64,000 nucleotides of DNA from Pseudomonas cannabina (GTDB lineage: Bacteria; Pseudomonadota; Gammaproteobacteria; Pseudomonadales; Pseudomonadaceae), in the NCBI RefSeq assembly GCF_900100365.1, contig NZ_FNKU01000001.1:3100001-3164000 (forward strand), in the 5' to 3' direction. The notes under the pieces are model-generated. The model ran no database searches, was not told the origin of the DNA, and worked only from the letters and a program-made list of their open reading frames with translations. A program made the translations under genes and the position numbers. Below are positions 52,779 to 61,723 of the stretch, one piece after another (the stretch's first letter is position 1; each line of letters opens with the position of its first letter).

Positions 52779-53555
52779 TTATCTGCTATGGATGCCCAAG
52801 TCGTGACGCCCGGGTGCAAGATGCGGCTTGAGCGTCAACGCCGGAATGTCATAATCCCCGCCATTCTGGCGACGGAACGGCAAGGGCTGATCACTGAACA
52901 GGTTATCCAGCCGAGCGGCATAGGCTGCGCATAACTGTTCGAACCGGGCAGCGTCCATTTTGCCGGTTTTATAGATCGGAAACGGCGGCATGACCGTAAA
53001 ACCCGGATAGAACAGCACCCCATGCTGGATCGGGAACAGCAGGTCATCCAGCGCACCGTTCACCCCTCGGCCACTGTAATGGGACTCCCATCCGCCCATG
53101 GTCACCACCAACATTGCACGCTTTCCTGACAGGTTCCCTTCGCCGTAGCGGTCACCCCAATGGTTTTCGCTGTGTTCGCCGACGCCATAAGCAAATCCAC
53201 AGGCGTAGACCCGCTCGACCCAGCCCTTGAGGATCGCTGGCATCGAGAACCACCAAAGGGGAAATTGAAAGATGACGGCGTCTGCCCATAGCAGTTTGGC
53301 TTGCTCTTCCTCAATGTCTGCCGGTTGCGCGCCGGCGGCAAATACACGCTGCGATTCAATGGCCGGGTTGAACGGGTTTTCATCGTCGTAGCCTGGGGCG
53401 TCGTCCGGGTCGATGGGTGCTTTCCAGCGCATGGCATACAGGTCTGAGACCTTGACTTCGTGACCTGTGGTTTTCAGGTGAGCAATCGCGAAGTCCCTGA
53501 GCGAGCCATTAAGCGAACGGGGTTCAGGGTGGGCGTAAACCAGCAGAATTTTCAT
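52779..53555 (-). CDS. NAD(P)H:quinone oxidoreductase (flavodoxin-2 fold)
   Basis: A 258-residue flavoprotein like NQO1/MdaB. The N-terminal FMN or FAD-binding strand is MKILLVYAHPEPRSLNGSLRDF; the family motif is AVIFQFPLWWFSMPAILKGWVERV, and a C-terminal GVLFYPGFTVMPPFPIY stretch follows. It should reduce quinones with two electrons in the cytoplasm. The divergent LysR gene (53640) is its likely regulator, a typical quinone- or electrophile-sensing pair. Confidence 0.92.
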   Translation of the reverse strand: MKILLVYAHPEPRSLNGSLRDFAIAHLKTTGHEVKVSDLYAMRWKAPIDPDDAPGYDDENPFNPAIESQRVFAAGAQPADIEEEQAKLLWADAVIFQFPLWWFSMPAILKGWVERVYACGFAYGVGEHSENHWGDRYGEGNLSGKRAMLVVTMGGWESHYSGRGVNGALDDLLFPIQHGVLFYPGFTVMPPFPIYKTGKMDAARFEQLCAAYAARLDNLFSDQPLPFRRQNGGDYDIPALTLKPHLAPGRHDLGIHSR

Positions 53556-53639
53556 GAGGGGCTCCAGGTGGATGTGTTCCTCACCGTAACGACGAATCCG
53601 CTATGCTAGAAATGAATTTCCGAAACATCTGGTATTTCC

Positions 53640-54560
53640 ATGCACAATACCTTACGTCGTCTGGATCTTAATTTGCTGATGACGCTGGATGCGCTGTTAG
53701 CCGAGCAGAACGTTACACGGGCGGCGCGCTTGCTCAATCTCGCCCAGCCGACCGTCAGCCTGCAACTGGGTCGATTGAGAGAACTTCTGGACGATCCATT
53801 GCTGCTGCCCGGCCCCCGAGGGATGTCGCCTACCGAGCGTGCTCGTGAGTTGCGCGGGCCACTGCGTGAAGCGCTGGCTGCTCTGGAGGGCGCATTGAGC
53901 CCTGTTGCCACTTTCGAGCCAGCGCTGTCGGAACAGACATGGAGGGTCGCTGCCAGTGATTACGCAACTACAGCTTTAGTCTGGCCATCGCTGGCACTGC
54001 TCAGGCGCTTGGCCCCAAAAACCCGTTTGGCGCTGTTGAACAAACATCCCGTCGGCCTTGCCAATGACCTGGAAAACGGCCAGCTCGATCTGGCGTTGCA
54101 CACTCGCGACGAAGCGCCGCCAAAACTGCGCCAGCGGTCTTTGCTTCACGAACGCTATGTGCTGGCAGGGCGGCGCGGTCATCCCGCTTTGGCAACCAAG
54201 CTATCGCTCAAAGCGTTCTGCGGCCTTGAACATGCCGTTATGTCACCGAATGGCGGTGGGTTCGTCGGGAGTACTGACCAGGCGCTGGCAGCTAAAGGTC
54301 TGGAACGACGAGTCGTATTATCAGTGTCTAATTTCAACTCGCTCATCTCGGCATTGGCGCACAGCGACCTGGTTGCGGTGGTCCCGGAAAGGCTGGTGCG
54401 AGATGAGCCCACACTTCATGTCCAGGCGCCTCCACTCGTCATTCCGGGTTTTGAAATGCTCATGTTATGGCCCGAACGACTGCACCGGGATCCCGCCCAT
54501 AGGTGGCTACGCGAACTCATCGCCTCGACGCTGGAAACAGCTTCCCACGCTGAGATTTGA
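53640..54560 (+). CDS. LysR-family regulator (NodD/MexT-type HTH)
   Basis: A 306-residue regulator. The N-terminus LRRLDLNLLMTLDALLAEQNVTRAARLLNLAQPTVSLQLGRLRELLDDPLLLPGPRGMSPTERA is of the type seen in NahR/LinR/MexT-like LTTRs (LDLNLL... DPLL). The effector domain is complete. It is divergent from the quinone reductase gene 84 bp away. Likely responds to an aromatic or quinone-type compound. Confidence 0.94.
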   Translation: MHNTLRRLDLNLLMTLDALLAEQNVTRAARLLNLAQPTVSLQLGRLRELLDDPLLLPGPRGMSPTERARELRGPLREALAALEGALSPVATFEPALSEQTWRVAASDYATTALVWPSLALLRRLAPKTRLALLNKHPVGLANDLENGQLDLALHTRDEAPPKLRQRSLLHERYVLAGRRGHPALATKLSLKAFCGLEHAVMSPNGGGFVGSTDQALAAKGLERRVVLSVSNFNSLISALAHSDLVAVVPERLVRDEPTLHVQAPPLVIPGFEMLMLWPERLHRDPAHRWLRELIASTLETASHAEI

Positions 54561-54581
54561 TTGATATTAATCCCGCCGTTA

Positions 54582-54619
54582 GCAACTGATGCCATCGCTG
54601 CCAGCAGATGGCATCACCG
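54582..54619. repeat. 38-bp repeat with inner palindrome, copy 2
   Basis: GCAACTGATGCCATCG ... CAGATGGCATCACCG as at 52716, with a different loop. Here it lies 11 bp past the stop of the YciI gene (minus strand) and 21 bp past that of the LysR gene, so it can act as a shared terminator. Confidence 0.75.
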
Positions 54620-54630
54620 CCACGGCAAGG

Positions 54631-54927
54631 TCACCCGCGCGCTTTCAAATGAAGCATTGCGTAGTGTTCGTAGTGCCCGCATCCATTCTTCACGATAGGG
54701 TCTTGCGATGTCAGCGCCGCGATGTCCTGATCATCTTCAATCTGGTACAGCGAAACACCGTAGCTTCCGGCCGGGTCGATCACCGGGCCGTGGGCCACGA
54801 TCAAGCCCTGCTCCAGCAACTCATTCAGATAATTACCGTGTTGACTCATCCACTGACGCTCGTCAGACGTCATGGTTGTCAGGAAATCTGCGCGGGGCGG
54901 GATGTACTTGCAAAGGTAAGCGTTCAT
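54631..54927 (-). CDS. YciI-family protein
   Basis: A 98-residue protein with the YCII dimeric alpha/beta-barrel features: MNAYLCKYIPPRADFLTTMTSDERQWMSQHGNYLNELLEQGLIVAHGPVIDPAGSYGVSLYQI and the end IVKNGCGHYEHYAMLHLKARG. The conserved His (QHGNYL) and Asp (DPAGSYG) that line the pocket are present. Enzymatic role unknown; a ferredoxin-like small-molecule enzyme is likely. Confidence 0.88.
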   Translation of the reverse strand: MNAYLCKYIPPRADFLTTMTSDERQWMSQHGNYLNELLEQGLIVAHGPVIDPAGSYGVSLYQIEDDQDIAALTSQDPIVKNGCGHYEHYAMLHLKARG

Positions 54928-54984
54928 GGGTCAAGTCTCGCTGGTTGAATGCTCAGGAATCAAAAATAGAGGGCTATGGGTGCT

Positions 54985-55797
54985 CTAAAGCTTTTTGCCT
55001 GAGGCAATGCTTTTGAATATCGCTTTCTCGAACACGCTCGGCAGATAGCGCTGAAGGAACAGGATCATTCCGGCCATCTTTGCGACTGGGTGGCTAAACG
55101 GAGGATTTTTTGTCGCGATGACGTCGACGATGGCGTTCACGACGGCCTTCGGTGATTCAGCCTCGTCGATACCTTTTTGCGTAACTATGTCTACTTTTTC
55201 ACGGTAACGATCGTAGTCGGCGATCTTGTGGTCCGCGACCGAAATGGCGTTGTCCCCCAGATTAGTCTTGAACCAGCCTGGTTCAATGACACTGACACTG
55301 ATATTGAACGGGTTCAATTCAAAGCGCAAAGACTTGAAGTAGCCCTCTACAGCATGTTTGGAGGCCGAGTAGTAAGACAAGTTAGGCGGCCCTATCAACC
55401 CGACCATAGAACTGATGGTGATAATCTGCCCGGCTTTTTGTCGCCGCAGGTATGGCAAAACCGCATTCGTGACTTTGACTGTGCCCCAGAAATTAGTCTC
55501 GAACTGCTGACGACCTGTTTCTATCGGTGTCTCCTCGGCAAGGCCGGTGACCATATAGCCCGCGTTGTTCACCAGAACGTCCAGTCGAGTGATATGTTTA
55601 AAAAGCTCGTCAGTAAACGACTGGACAGAGCTATCGTCATTGATGTCCAGACGCAACAGCTTGAACGGAACGCTGCCCGCGTATTTGTGAGGATAACGAC
55701 TCGTGCCCACGACGTTGAAGCCTTGTCGATCCAAATGAGTGGCAAGCATCAACCCGAAGCCCGATGAGGCACCTGTAATTAAAACTGTCTTTTTCAT
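54985..55797 (-). CDS. Short-chain dehydrogenase/reductase
   Basis: A 270-residue classical SDR. Cofactor motif TGASSGFGLMLA (~8-19), structural NNAGY, active site Ser in ISSMVG and Tyr-Lys in YYSASKHAVEG; the pattern favours NADP(H) (ATHLDRQGFNVVGTSR). The substrate is unknown. An AraC-type regulator gene starts divergently 257 bp away but is disrupted in this strain, so expression may be altered. Confidence 0.92.
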   Translation of the reverse strand: MKKTVLITGASSGFGLMLATHLDRQGFNVVGTSRYPHKYAGSVPFKLLRLDINDDSSVQSFTDELFKHITRLDVLVNNAGYMVTGLAEETPIETGRQQFETNFWGTVKVTNAVLPYLRRQKAGQIITISSMVGLIGPPNLSYYSASKHAVEGYFKSLRFELNPFNISVSVIEPGWFKTNLGDNAISVADHKIADYDRYREKVDIVTQKGIDEAESPKAVVNAIVDVIATKNPPFSHPVAKMAGMILFLQRYLPSVFEKAIFKSIASGKKL

Positions 55798-56064
55798 ATA
55801 ACTACCTTGAGTGGGAGGAGAGGCAAAAAACCTGTCTCGTTCTCGAAAGTGCTTTGGCCATTCAGCACCTCAGACAGTGCCTACAGTGCCCGCTCAGCGA
55901 ATGGTTGGCACTCGCCTAACGCGCCAACCTGACCTCGAAACGCGCCAATTGTGTTCTGGCGTATCTGGCGTCATCCGCCGTTGTGGTGGCGTGATCGGCG
56001 ACCTAAACTGGGCCCGTGGTGACTGAACCCGAATCTTTACTTGAGTGAAATGAATGTTCCCTAA

Positions 56065-56163
56065 GGAGCCGCTGATTTATTCGATTTTTCGTCCCTGCAA
56101 CGCTCTGGAGGCCTTGATTTATCAGGGGGCAACAGCTGTGCTTTAGAATAAATCAGCGTCTCC
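56065..56163 (+). mobile_element. MITE copy 6 (diverged)
   Basis: A 99-bp core with CTAA on both sides (56061-56064, 56164-56167). It differs from the other copies at a few bases (GGAGCCGCTG at the left end, ATCAGGGGG and CTGTGCTTTAG inside), so it is probably an older insertion. Confidence 0.9.
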
Positions 56164-56167
56164 CTAA

Positions 56168-57345
56168 GAGGGTGTAGACAAAATAAATTAAACTTTCACT
56201 CCCTTGTCTGAATAGCCCTCAAGCCATGCCTAAAACCGGACGTCCTCGCTCGATTGCCGCCGAGCACTATCCCGTGCTGGTGAAACTCGCTCATGCACAG
56301 CCCTATTCCAGCCAGGCCGAATTGGCGCTCGTATTCTTCGCCGAAACCGGTATCACTGCGCATCCCGACACCTTTGCAAAAGCGTTGAAAATGGCAGGGA
56401 TTACGCGTGTAAAGCAGCGGGCCAAGGGAAGTTTTCAGTCACCTGAACCTAATAAAGCCTATGGCTACAATGAAACCCACCGCCGCCAACTGCCGGAGCA
56501 GCTATATCCGAGTTGCTTGACAGATACCGAGTGGGCACTGGTCGCCGACCTGTTTGAAAGCCAGGGCGGACGAGGAGTGCCACCGCTTCACTCTCGGCGC
56601 ACGTTGCTGGAAGCCTGTTGCTATGTCGTACGCACGGGGTGCTCATGGCGAATGCTACCCCGCGATTTTCCTCATTGGGACAATGTCTACAAAACGTTCC
56701 GCCGGTGGAGCGCTCAAGGCAAGTTCGAGCAAATGCATGATCGCTTGCGAGCTCAATGGCGTGAGCGGGAAGAACGCGCTGACAGCCCGTCAGCAGCGAT
56801 CCTGGATTCACAGTCGACCCGCAGTTCTCCTCAAGGCGGTGACAGCGGCTACGACGCAGGCAAAAAAGTGAAGGGGCGTAAACGAAGTCTGATTGTCGAT
56901 ACATTGGGCCTGCTGCTGGCTGTCAGTATCAGTGCTGCAAGCGTGCAGGATCGTGACGCGGCGGATGATGCGGTGGCGTACTCGAAGGAAAAATATCCGT
57001 CACTGAGCACGCTTTTTGTTGATAGTGCGTACGCAGGAAAATGGGCACAGCGCACCCATCAACTGCACGCTATCGATGTTCAAGTGATCCGTGGCCCGAA
57101 TAACAGAAGAACAGGGCAATGGCACTCTGAACAAGGCGATCTATTTTCCGTGGAGCCTGTTCAGACTGGATTTGTGGTCATGCCCAAGCGATGGGTAGTG
57201 GAGCGAACTCATGCCTGGAATGAGAGAGCTCGGCGACTGATCATGCATCATGATCGCCTTTTTGCGGTAAGCGAGGCATGGGTTTGGTTGGCCGAGGCTC
57301 GAATACTCGCGCGCCGACTCACTACATGATTTTGTCTACACCCTC
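56168..57345 (+). mobile_element. IS5-family element with 367-aa transposase, copy B
   Basis: The same ends as copy A. The right flank is CTAA (57346-57349); the left flank is CTAA (56164-56167), with one extra G compared with copies A and C between flank and AGGGTG. It has used the right border of MITE copy 6 as target. Confidence 0.92.
56226..57329 (+). CDS. IS5-family transposase (367 aa), copy B
   Basis: Protein identical to copy A (36208-37311), intact, with the same ATG start and DDE residues. Confidence 0.95.
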   Translation: MPKTGRPRSIAAEHYPVLVKLAHAQPYSSQAELALVFFAETGITAHPDTFAKALKMAGITRVKQRAKGSFQSPEPNKAYGYNETHRRQLPEQLYPSCLTDTEWALVADLFESQGGRGVPPLHSRRTLLEACCYVVRTGCSWRMLPRDFPHWDNVYKTFRRWSAQGKFEQMHDRLRAQWREREERADSPSAAILDSQSTRSSPQGGDSGYDAGKKVKGRKRSLIVDTLGLLLAVSISAASVQDRDAADDAVAYSKEKYPSLSTLFVDSAYAGKWAQRTHQLHAIDVQVIRGPNNRRTGQWHSEQGDLFSVEPVQTGFVVMPKRWVVERTHAWNERARRLIMHHDRLFAVSEAWVWLAEARILARRLTT

Positions 57346-58487
57346 CTAACGGTAAGCGCAGTTCAGCTCTGGACTACTCGGTCTGGCCCGGATGGCGGGT
57401 ATTGATGCAGGATGCCGGACTGGCAACGGCCCCGGTATTGCGGCGCGCGCAGTTGCCAGGCGATTTGTTCACTCGACAGAATGTTCGTCTGGACTCGGCA
57501 CACTTCTTCAAACTTTGGGAAGCCATTGAAGCCGAAGCCGCCTCCATCAATGCAGAATTGCCGGCACCTCTGCAAATTGCCCGGGTCATGTCGTCGGACT
57601 GGTTTGATCCAGAGCTTTTCGCCGCGCTGTGCAGTGCCAACCTGGGCGACGCCCTCGACCGGATTGCCAAGTATGTGAGGTTGATCGCGCCCATGGTCAT
57701 TCGGGTTACGCCGACTAGAGCGCACACCACCGTCACCATGGACTTTCTGGATGCCTGCGAACCGCCCACCGTATTTCTGGCGTTCAAGCTTGTGTTCTTT
57801 GTGCAACTGGCACGACTGGCGACACGCAGCCCTGTGCAACCGTTGCAAGTGAACTGGCCATCGCCATCAACGCTCGGCCCGGACTTGCTGGCCTATCAAG
57901 CCTACTTTGGCATTCCCGTGACTCACGCGCCACAGGCCAGTGTGGTATTTGCCGCGGCGGACGTCGACCGCCCTTTTCTGACGGAAAACCACAAGATGTG
58001 GTTGTTCTTCGAGCCCGGTCTGCGACAACGGTTGTCTGACCTGGACCGTACATCCGGAATGATCGAACGGGTCCGCAGTGCGTTGCTTGAGTCTTTACCG
58101 GCGGGCGCGGTATCGATGCAGCAGGTCAGTCGAAAACTGGGGGTCAGTACTCGCACGTTGCAGCGCAGGCTGCAGGATGAAGGCACGACGTTTCAGAAAA
58201 CACTCGATACATTGCGCGACTCCCTCGCACGCCATTACCTGCGCACGACGGCGATGTCGAGTGCAGAGATATCGTTTCTTCTGGGGTTCGAGGACTCCAA
58301 CTCTTTTGCCCGCGCGTTTCAATCATGGGCAGGCAGTACGCCATTCAAAGTAAGGGCTCAAATGAATGGCTCGCCTGCGACTGATAATTCAGCAGAACAA
58401 GGGCAGAGTTCTAGTGCCTGAGCGACCAGGCCAGTAGAGAAACGACCTGCACTTGTGCATCGCACAGAAAGTCTCGCCTTTTCCTAA

Positions 58488-59664
58488 GAGGGTGTAGACA
58501 AAATCATGTAGTGAGTCGGCGCGCGAGTATTCGAGCCTCGGCCAACCAAACCCATGCCTCGCTTACCGCAAAAAGGCGATCATGATGCATGATCAGTCGC
58601 CGAGCTCTCTCATTCCAGGCATGAGTTCGCTCCACTACCCATCGCTTGGGCATGACCACAAATCCAGTCTGAACAGGCTCCACGGAAAATAGATCGCCTT
58701 GTTCAGAGTGCCATTGCCCTGTTCTTCTGTTATTCGGGCCACGGATCACTTGAACATCGATAGCGTGCAGTTGATGGGTGCGCTGTGCCCATTTTCCTGC
58801 GTACGCACTATCAACAAAAAGCGTGCTCAGTGACGGATATTTTTCCTTCGAGTACGCCACCGCATCATCCGCCGCGTCACGATCCTGCACGCTTGCAGCA
58901 CTGATACTGACAGCCAGCAGCAGGCCCAATGTATCGACAATCAGACTTCGTTTACGCCCCTTCACTTTTTTGCCTGCGTCGTAGCCGCTGTCACCGCCTT
59001 GAGGAGAACTGCGGGTCGACTGTGAATCCAGGATCGCTGCTGACGGGCTGTCAGCGCGTTCTTCCCGCTCACGCCATTGAGCTCGCAAGCGATCATGCAT
59101 TTGCTCGAACTTGCCTTGAGCGCTCCACCGGCGGAACGTTTTGTAGACATTGTCCCAATGAGGAAAATCGCGGGGTAGCATTCGCCATGAGCACCCCGTG
59201 CGTACGACATAGCAACAGGCTTCCAGCAACGTGCGCCGAGAGTGAAGCGGTGGCACTCCTCGTCCGCCCTGGCTTTCAAACAGGTCGGCGACCAGTGCCC
59301 ACTCGGTATCTGTCAAGCAACTCGGATATAGCTGCTCCGGCAGTTGGCGGCGGTGGGTTTCATTGTAGCCATAGGCTTTATTAGGTTCAGGTGACTGAAA
59401 ACTTCCCTTGGCCCGCTGCTTTACACGCGTAATCCCTGCCATTTTCAACGCTTTTGCAAAGGTGTCGGGATGCGCAGTGATACCGGTTTCGGCGAAGAAT
59501 ACGAGCGCCAATTCGGCCTGGCTGGAATAGGGCTGTGCATGAGCGAGTTTCACCAGCACGGGATAGTGCTCGGCGGCAATCGAGCGAGGACGTCCGGTTT
59601 TAGGCATGGCTTGAGGGCTATTCAGACAAGGGAGTGAAAGTTTAATTTATTTTGTCTACACCCT
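58488..59664 (-). mobile_element. IS5-family element with 367-aa transposase, copy C (inverted)
   Basis: Opposite orientation to copy B. Flanks are CTAA on both sides (58484-58487 and 59665-59668), a clean duplication. Together with copy B it brackets the AraC fragment as an inverted pair. Confidence 0.93.
58504..59607 (-). CDS. IS5-family transposase (367 aa), copy C
   Basis: Protein identical to copies A and B, intact, transcribed on the minus strand toward the AraC gene. Confidence 0.95.
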   Translation of the reverse strand: MPKTGRPRSIAAEHYPVLVKLAHAQPYSSQAELALVFFAETGITAHPDTFAKALKMAGITRVKQRAKGSFQSPEPNKAYGYNETHRRQLPEQLYPSCLTDTEWALVADLFESQGGRGVPPLHSRRTLLEACCYVVRTGCSWRMLPRDFPHWDNVYKTFRRWSAQGKFEQMHDRLRAQWREREERADSPSAAILDSQSTRSSPQGGDSGYDAGKKVKGRKRSLIVDTLGLLLAVSISAASVQDRDAADDAVAYSKEKYPSLSTLFVDSAYAGKWAQRTHQLHAIDVQVIRGPNNRRTGQWHSEQGDLFSVEPVQTGFVVMPKRWVVERTHAWNERARRLIMHHDRLFAVSEAWVWLAEARILARRLTT

Positions 59665-59674
59665 CTAAGTATCC

Positions 59675-59762
59675 TCTGAAAAAGCCCATTTTTTTGGAGA
59701 GGAACCGGGCTGGAGCGCCTGTATTTACTGGCTTCGACTTTTGAAGAAAAGGCTTTTTCAGA
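59675..59762. mobile_element. Possible second MITE or IS remnant (88 bp)
   Basis: TCTGAAAAAGCC at 59675-59686 is repeated inverted as GGCTTTTTCAGA at 59751-59762, a perfect 12-bp terminal repeat around a 64-bp centre with no ORF. No clear target duplication is seen. It begins 6 bp from the CTAA of IS copy C. It could be the fused ends of a deleted IS or a distinct miniature element. Confidence 0.5.
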
Positions 59763-60043
59763 CCTTCCCTAAAAACACTCACGACTGGAAGGCGCAGACA
59801 ACATGCGACCGGCCACCTAAGATGAACCCGTCTACATCATCAAGCGGTCACCTCATCATTTAAAACTCGTATTTTAAAACCCGAACCAGATGTTGATCGA
59901 GTGGTTGCCGATAGCATGAATCCACAGGTCAGCAAACTCGTGTTGCCAATCTATATAACCTGAAAAAAAGCTGCACCTAATCTCTCCACATATAAAGCAC
60001 TTGAATAATAGATAAAGGCCAGGGCGGCCGTGAAGCAGTCGAC
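59763..60043. other. Intergenic stretch, AT-rich, no gene seen
   Basis: This stretch between the 12-bp-repeat element and the small ORF at 60044 is AT-rich compared with its surroundings and holds no credible ORF, terminator or promoter motif that I can name. It may be decayed horizontally acquired DNA. Confidence 0.45.
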
Positions 60044-60193
60044 ATGCGCTTTATTGCACACGTGGGTAAACCTGTCACTGTAAAAACCGAAGGCAACGCC
60101 TGGAAAAAGGAAGAAGGTCCATTTGGTCTTATTTACAACGTGTGTGAAGAGACCTCGCCTGAAAACTGTACGTTCACCCTCCTCACCCGGTAA
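60044..60193 (+). CDS. Small ORF or gene remnant (49 aa)
   Basis: ATG 60044 to TAA 60193 encodes RFIAHVGKPVTVKTEGNAWKKEEGPFGLIYNVCEETSPENCTF..., which looks like the C-terminal end of a globular or secreted protein (two Cys, mixed strands). The frame extends open 13 codons upstream without a start, so this may be the remnant of a longer gene. I see no convincing ribosome site. Unrecognised. Confidence 0.35.
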   Translation: MRFIAHVGKPVTVKTEGNAWKKEEGPFGLIYNVCEETSPENCTFTLLTR

Positions 60194-60248
60194 TCGCACG
60201 ATGCGTAATACTCTTCAACTGGCTTGTGCAAGCCGGTTGAAGCGCCAC

Positions 60249-60824
60249 TCACGTCAGGTCATGCAGGTCCTTGCCCAGCGCAGGCATCACTTCGAAATGA
60301 GAAAACATCACTTCAAGCCCTCCCCGCTCCGGGCTGCAGCACATCGGCCCGACGGTATAACCCTCGCTCAGCGGGAACGGCGCGAGACGCAGCAATGGCC
60401 AGCGCAGCCCGTCACTGGAATGCTGAATGCGCATCACGCCTTTGGCGACAGTCACTCGCAGCCACAGCCCTGATGAGGAGTCATCGTATGCGCCCGTGGC
60501 CCAATCCGACTGCCCGCAGGTCAAAACACTGCCCAGCATCAGGGCACCATCGCTGACCTCGACGCCGGTTTTCACCCAGTTGCGCTCATCGACTCGCACC
60601 ATCAGGCCCGCCTGGTCATACAGCGTCTTGAAATCACCCTGCACGTGCACTTGCGCGGTGAAATCACCCGTCACTGAAACACCCAGAAAATGCCCGGTGT
60701 CGCGACAGAAGCCATAGTGGGTTTGCTGCCAGAAATCGGTTTCGGGGTCTGTGATGACAGTCAGGCGCTGATCCGTCACGCTCCACTGCCTGGGTTCGTT
60801 TAGCCAGATACCGTTGTCGAACAT
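60249..60824 (-). CDS. DUF1349 family protein
   Basis: A 191-residue cytosolic protein starting at ATG 60824 after a perfect AGGAGGT. The concanavalin-like DUF1349 fold is indicated by ETDFWQQTHYGFCRDTGHFLGVSVTGDFTAQVHVQGDFKTLYDQAGLMVRVDERNWVKTGVEV and WLRVTVAKGVMRIQHSSDG. Members are linked to carbohydrate recognition or 'regulation of enolase' by old annotation; function is unproven. Divergent from the SDR gene 163 bp away. Confidence 0.9.
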   Translation of the reverse strand: MFDNGIWLNEPRQWSVTDQRLTVITDPETDFWQQTHYGFCRDTGHFLGVSVTGDFTAQVHVQGDFKTLYDQAGLMVRVDERNWVKTGVEVSDGALMLGSVLTCGQSDWATGAYDDSSSGLWLRVTVAKGVMRIQHSSDGLRWPLLRLAPFPLSEGYTVGPMCCSPERGGLEVMFSHFEVMPALGKDLHDLT

Positions 60825-60987
60825 GCTACCTCCTGTGTTGAGTTGATGCTGAGGGTAGGTTATTGACCGGCAAACACAATATCTCTGGTCGTTCGATAAG
60901 ACACGCAACCCTGTCACTGCGCCGTTATTGACACCCCGCCCACCAAAAAACATCATGCATCCAACCTCACAAAACCGGAACGCACTC

Positions 60988-61722
60988 ATGGGCGACAAGA
61001 AGAAGCTGTTGCTGACAGGCGCAAGCCGTGGGATTGGTCACGCCACGGTAAAGCATTTCAATGCTGCGGGCTGGGAAGTGTTCACCGCCTCCAGGCAGAA
61101 CTGGGTCGATGACTGTCCGTGGGCAGAAGGGCTGCTCAATCATATCCATCTGGACCTGGAAGACATCGACAGCGTCAGCGCAAGCATGACGGCGATCAAG
61201 GACAAGCTCGGCGGGCGCCTGGATGCGCTGGTGAACAATGCGGGCGTGTCACCGAAGACCGAGGAAGGCGGCCGGATGGGCGTGCTGGAGTCGGATTACA
61301 GCACCTGGATCAAGGTCTTCAACGTCAACCTGTTTTCCACTGCACTGCTGGCACGCGGGCTGTTCGATGAGTTGAAAGCGGCCAAGGGTAGCATCATCAA
61401 TGTCACCTCGATTGCGGGCTCCAAAGTGCACCCTTTTGCCGGAGTCGCCTACGCCACGTCGAAAGCGGCGCTGTCGGCACTGACCCGCGAGATGGCCTTC
61501 GATTTCGGCCCGCATGGAGTCCGAGTCAACGCCATCGCGCCGGGCGAGATCGACACCTCGATCCTGTCGCCCGGCACGGCAGAGATTGTCGAGCGACTGG
61601 TGCCGATGCACAGGCTGGGCAAGCCCGAGGAAGTCGCCTCGCTGATCTACTTTCTGTGCACCGCCGGGGCTTCTTATGTAAATGGCGCAAAAATTCACGT
61701 CAACGGCGGTCAGCACGTCTGA
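60988..61722 (+). CDS. Short-chain dehydrogenase/reductase
   Basis: A 244-residue classical SDR: cofactor motif TGASRGIGHATV, VNNAGVSP, active-site Ser in VTSIAGSKVH, Tyr-Lys in YATSKAALSAL, and the late PG motif IAPGEIDTSIL. This resembles FabG-like or sugar-alcohol SDRs. An in-frame ATG at 60955 would add 11 residues; 60988 has GGAA at a better distance. It ends one base before the convergent EamA gene. Confidence 0.92.
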   Translation: MGDKKKLLLTGASRGIGHATVKHFNAAGWEVFTASRQNWVDDCPWAEGLLNHIHLDLEDIDSVSASMTAIKDKLGGRLDALVNNAGVSPKTEEGGRMGVLESDYSTWIKVFNVNLFSTALLARGLFDELKAAKGSIINVTSIAGSKVHPFAGVAYATSKAALSALTREMAFDFGPHGVRVNAIAPGEIDTSILSPGTAEIVERLVPMHRLGKPEEVASLIYFLCTAGASYVNGAKIHVNGGQHV

Positions 61723-61723
61723 T

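Larger units (their letters stand above)
56054..58421 (+). pseudogene. AraC-family regulator, split after codon 3 by MITE + IS
   Basis: ATG 56054 begins ATG TTC CCT AA..., and the MITE enters at CTAA (56061-56064). After MITE and IS the CTAA at 57346-57349 continues in the same frame: AAC GGT AAG CGC, giving MFPNGKRSSALDYSVWPGWRVLMQDAG. The rebuilt protein is 360 residues: an arabinose-binding-type N-domain (~20-210) and an AraC HTH (~235-330, MQQVSRKLGVSTRTLQRRLQDEGTTFQKTLD, SAEISFLLGFEDSNSFARAFQSWAG). A TTG at 57402 could start a 339-residue product missing only ~20 residues, so residual activity from an internal start is possible. It is divergent from the SDR gene. Confidence 0.9.

Noticed and set aside
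36208..59607. Calling the three 367-aa transposase genes members of a named IS
   Set aside because: I could not match the ends or length to a specific ISPsy name from memory, so only the family is given.
59699..59740. Second hrp box (GGAACC at 59701)
   Set aside because: No CCACNNA follows at 15-16 bp, so only the first half is present.
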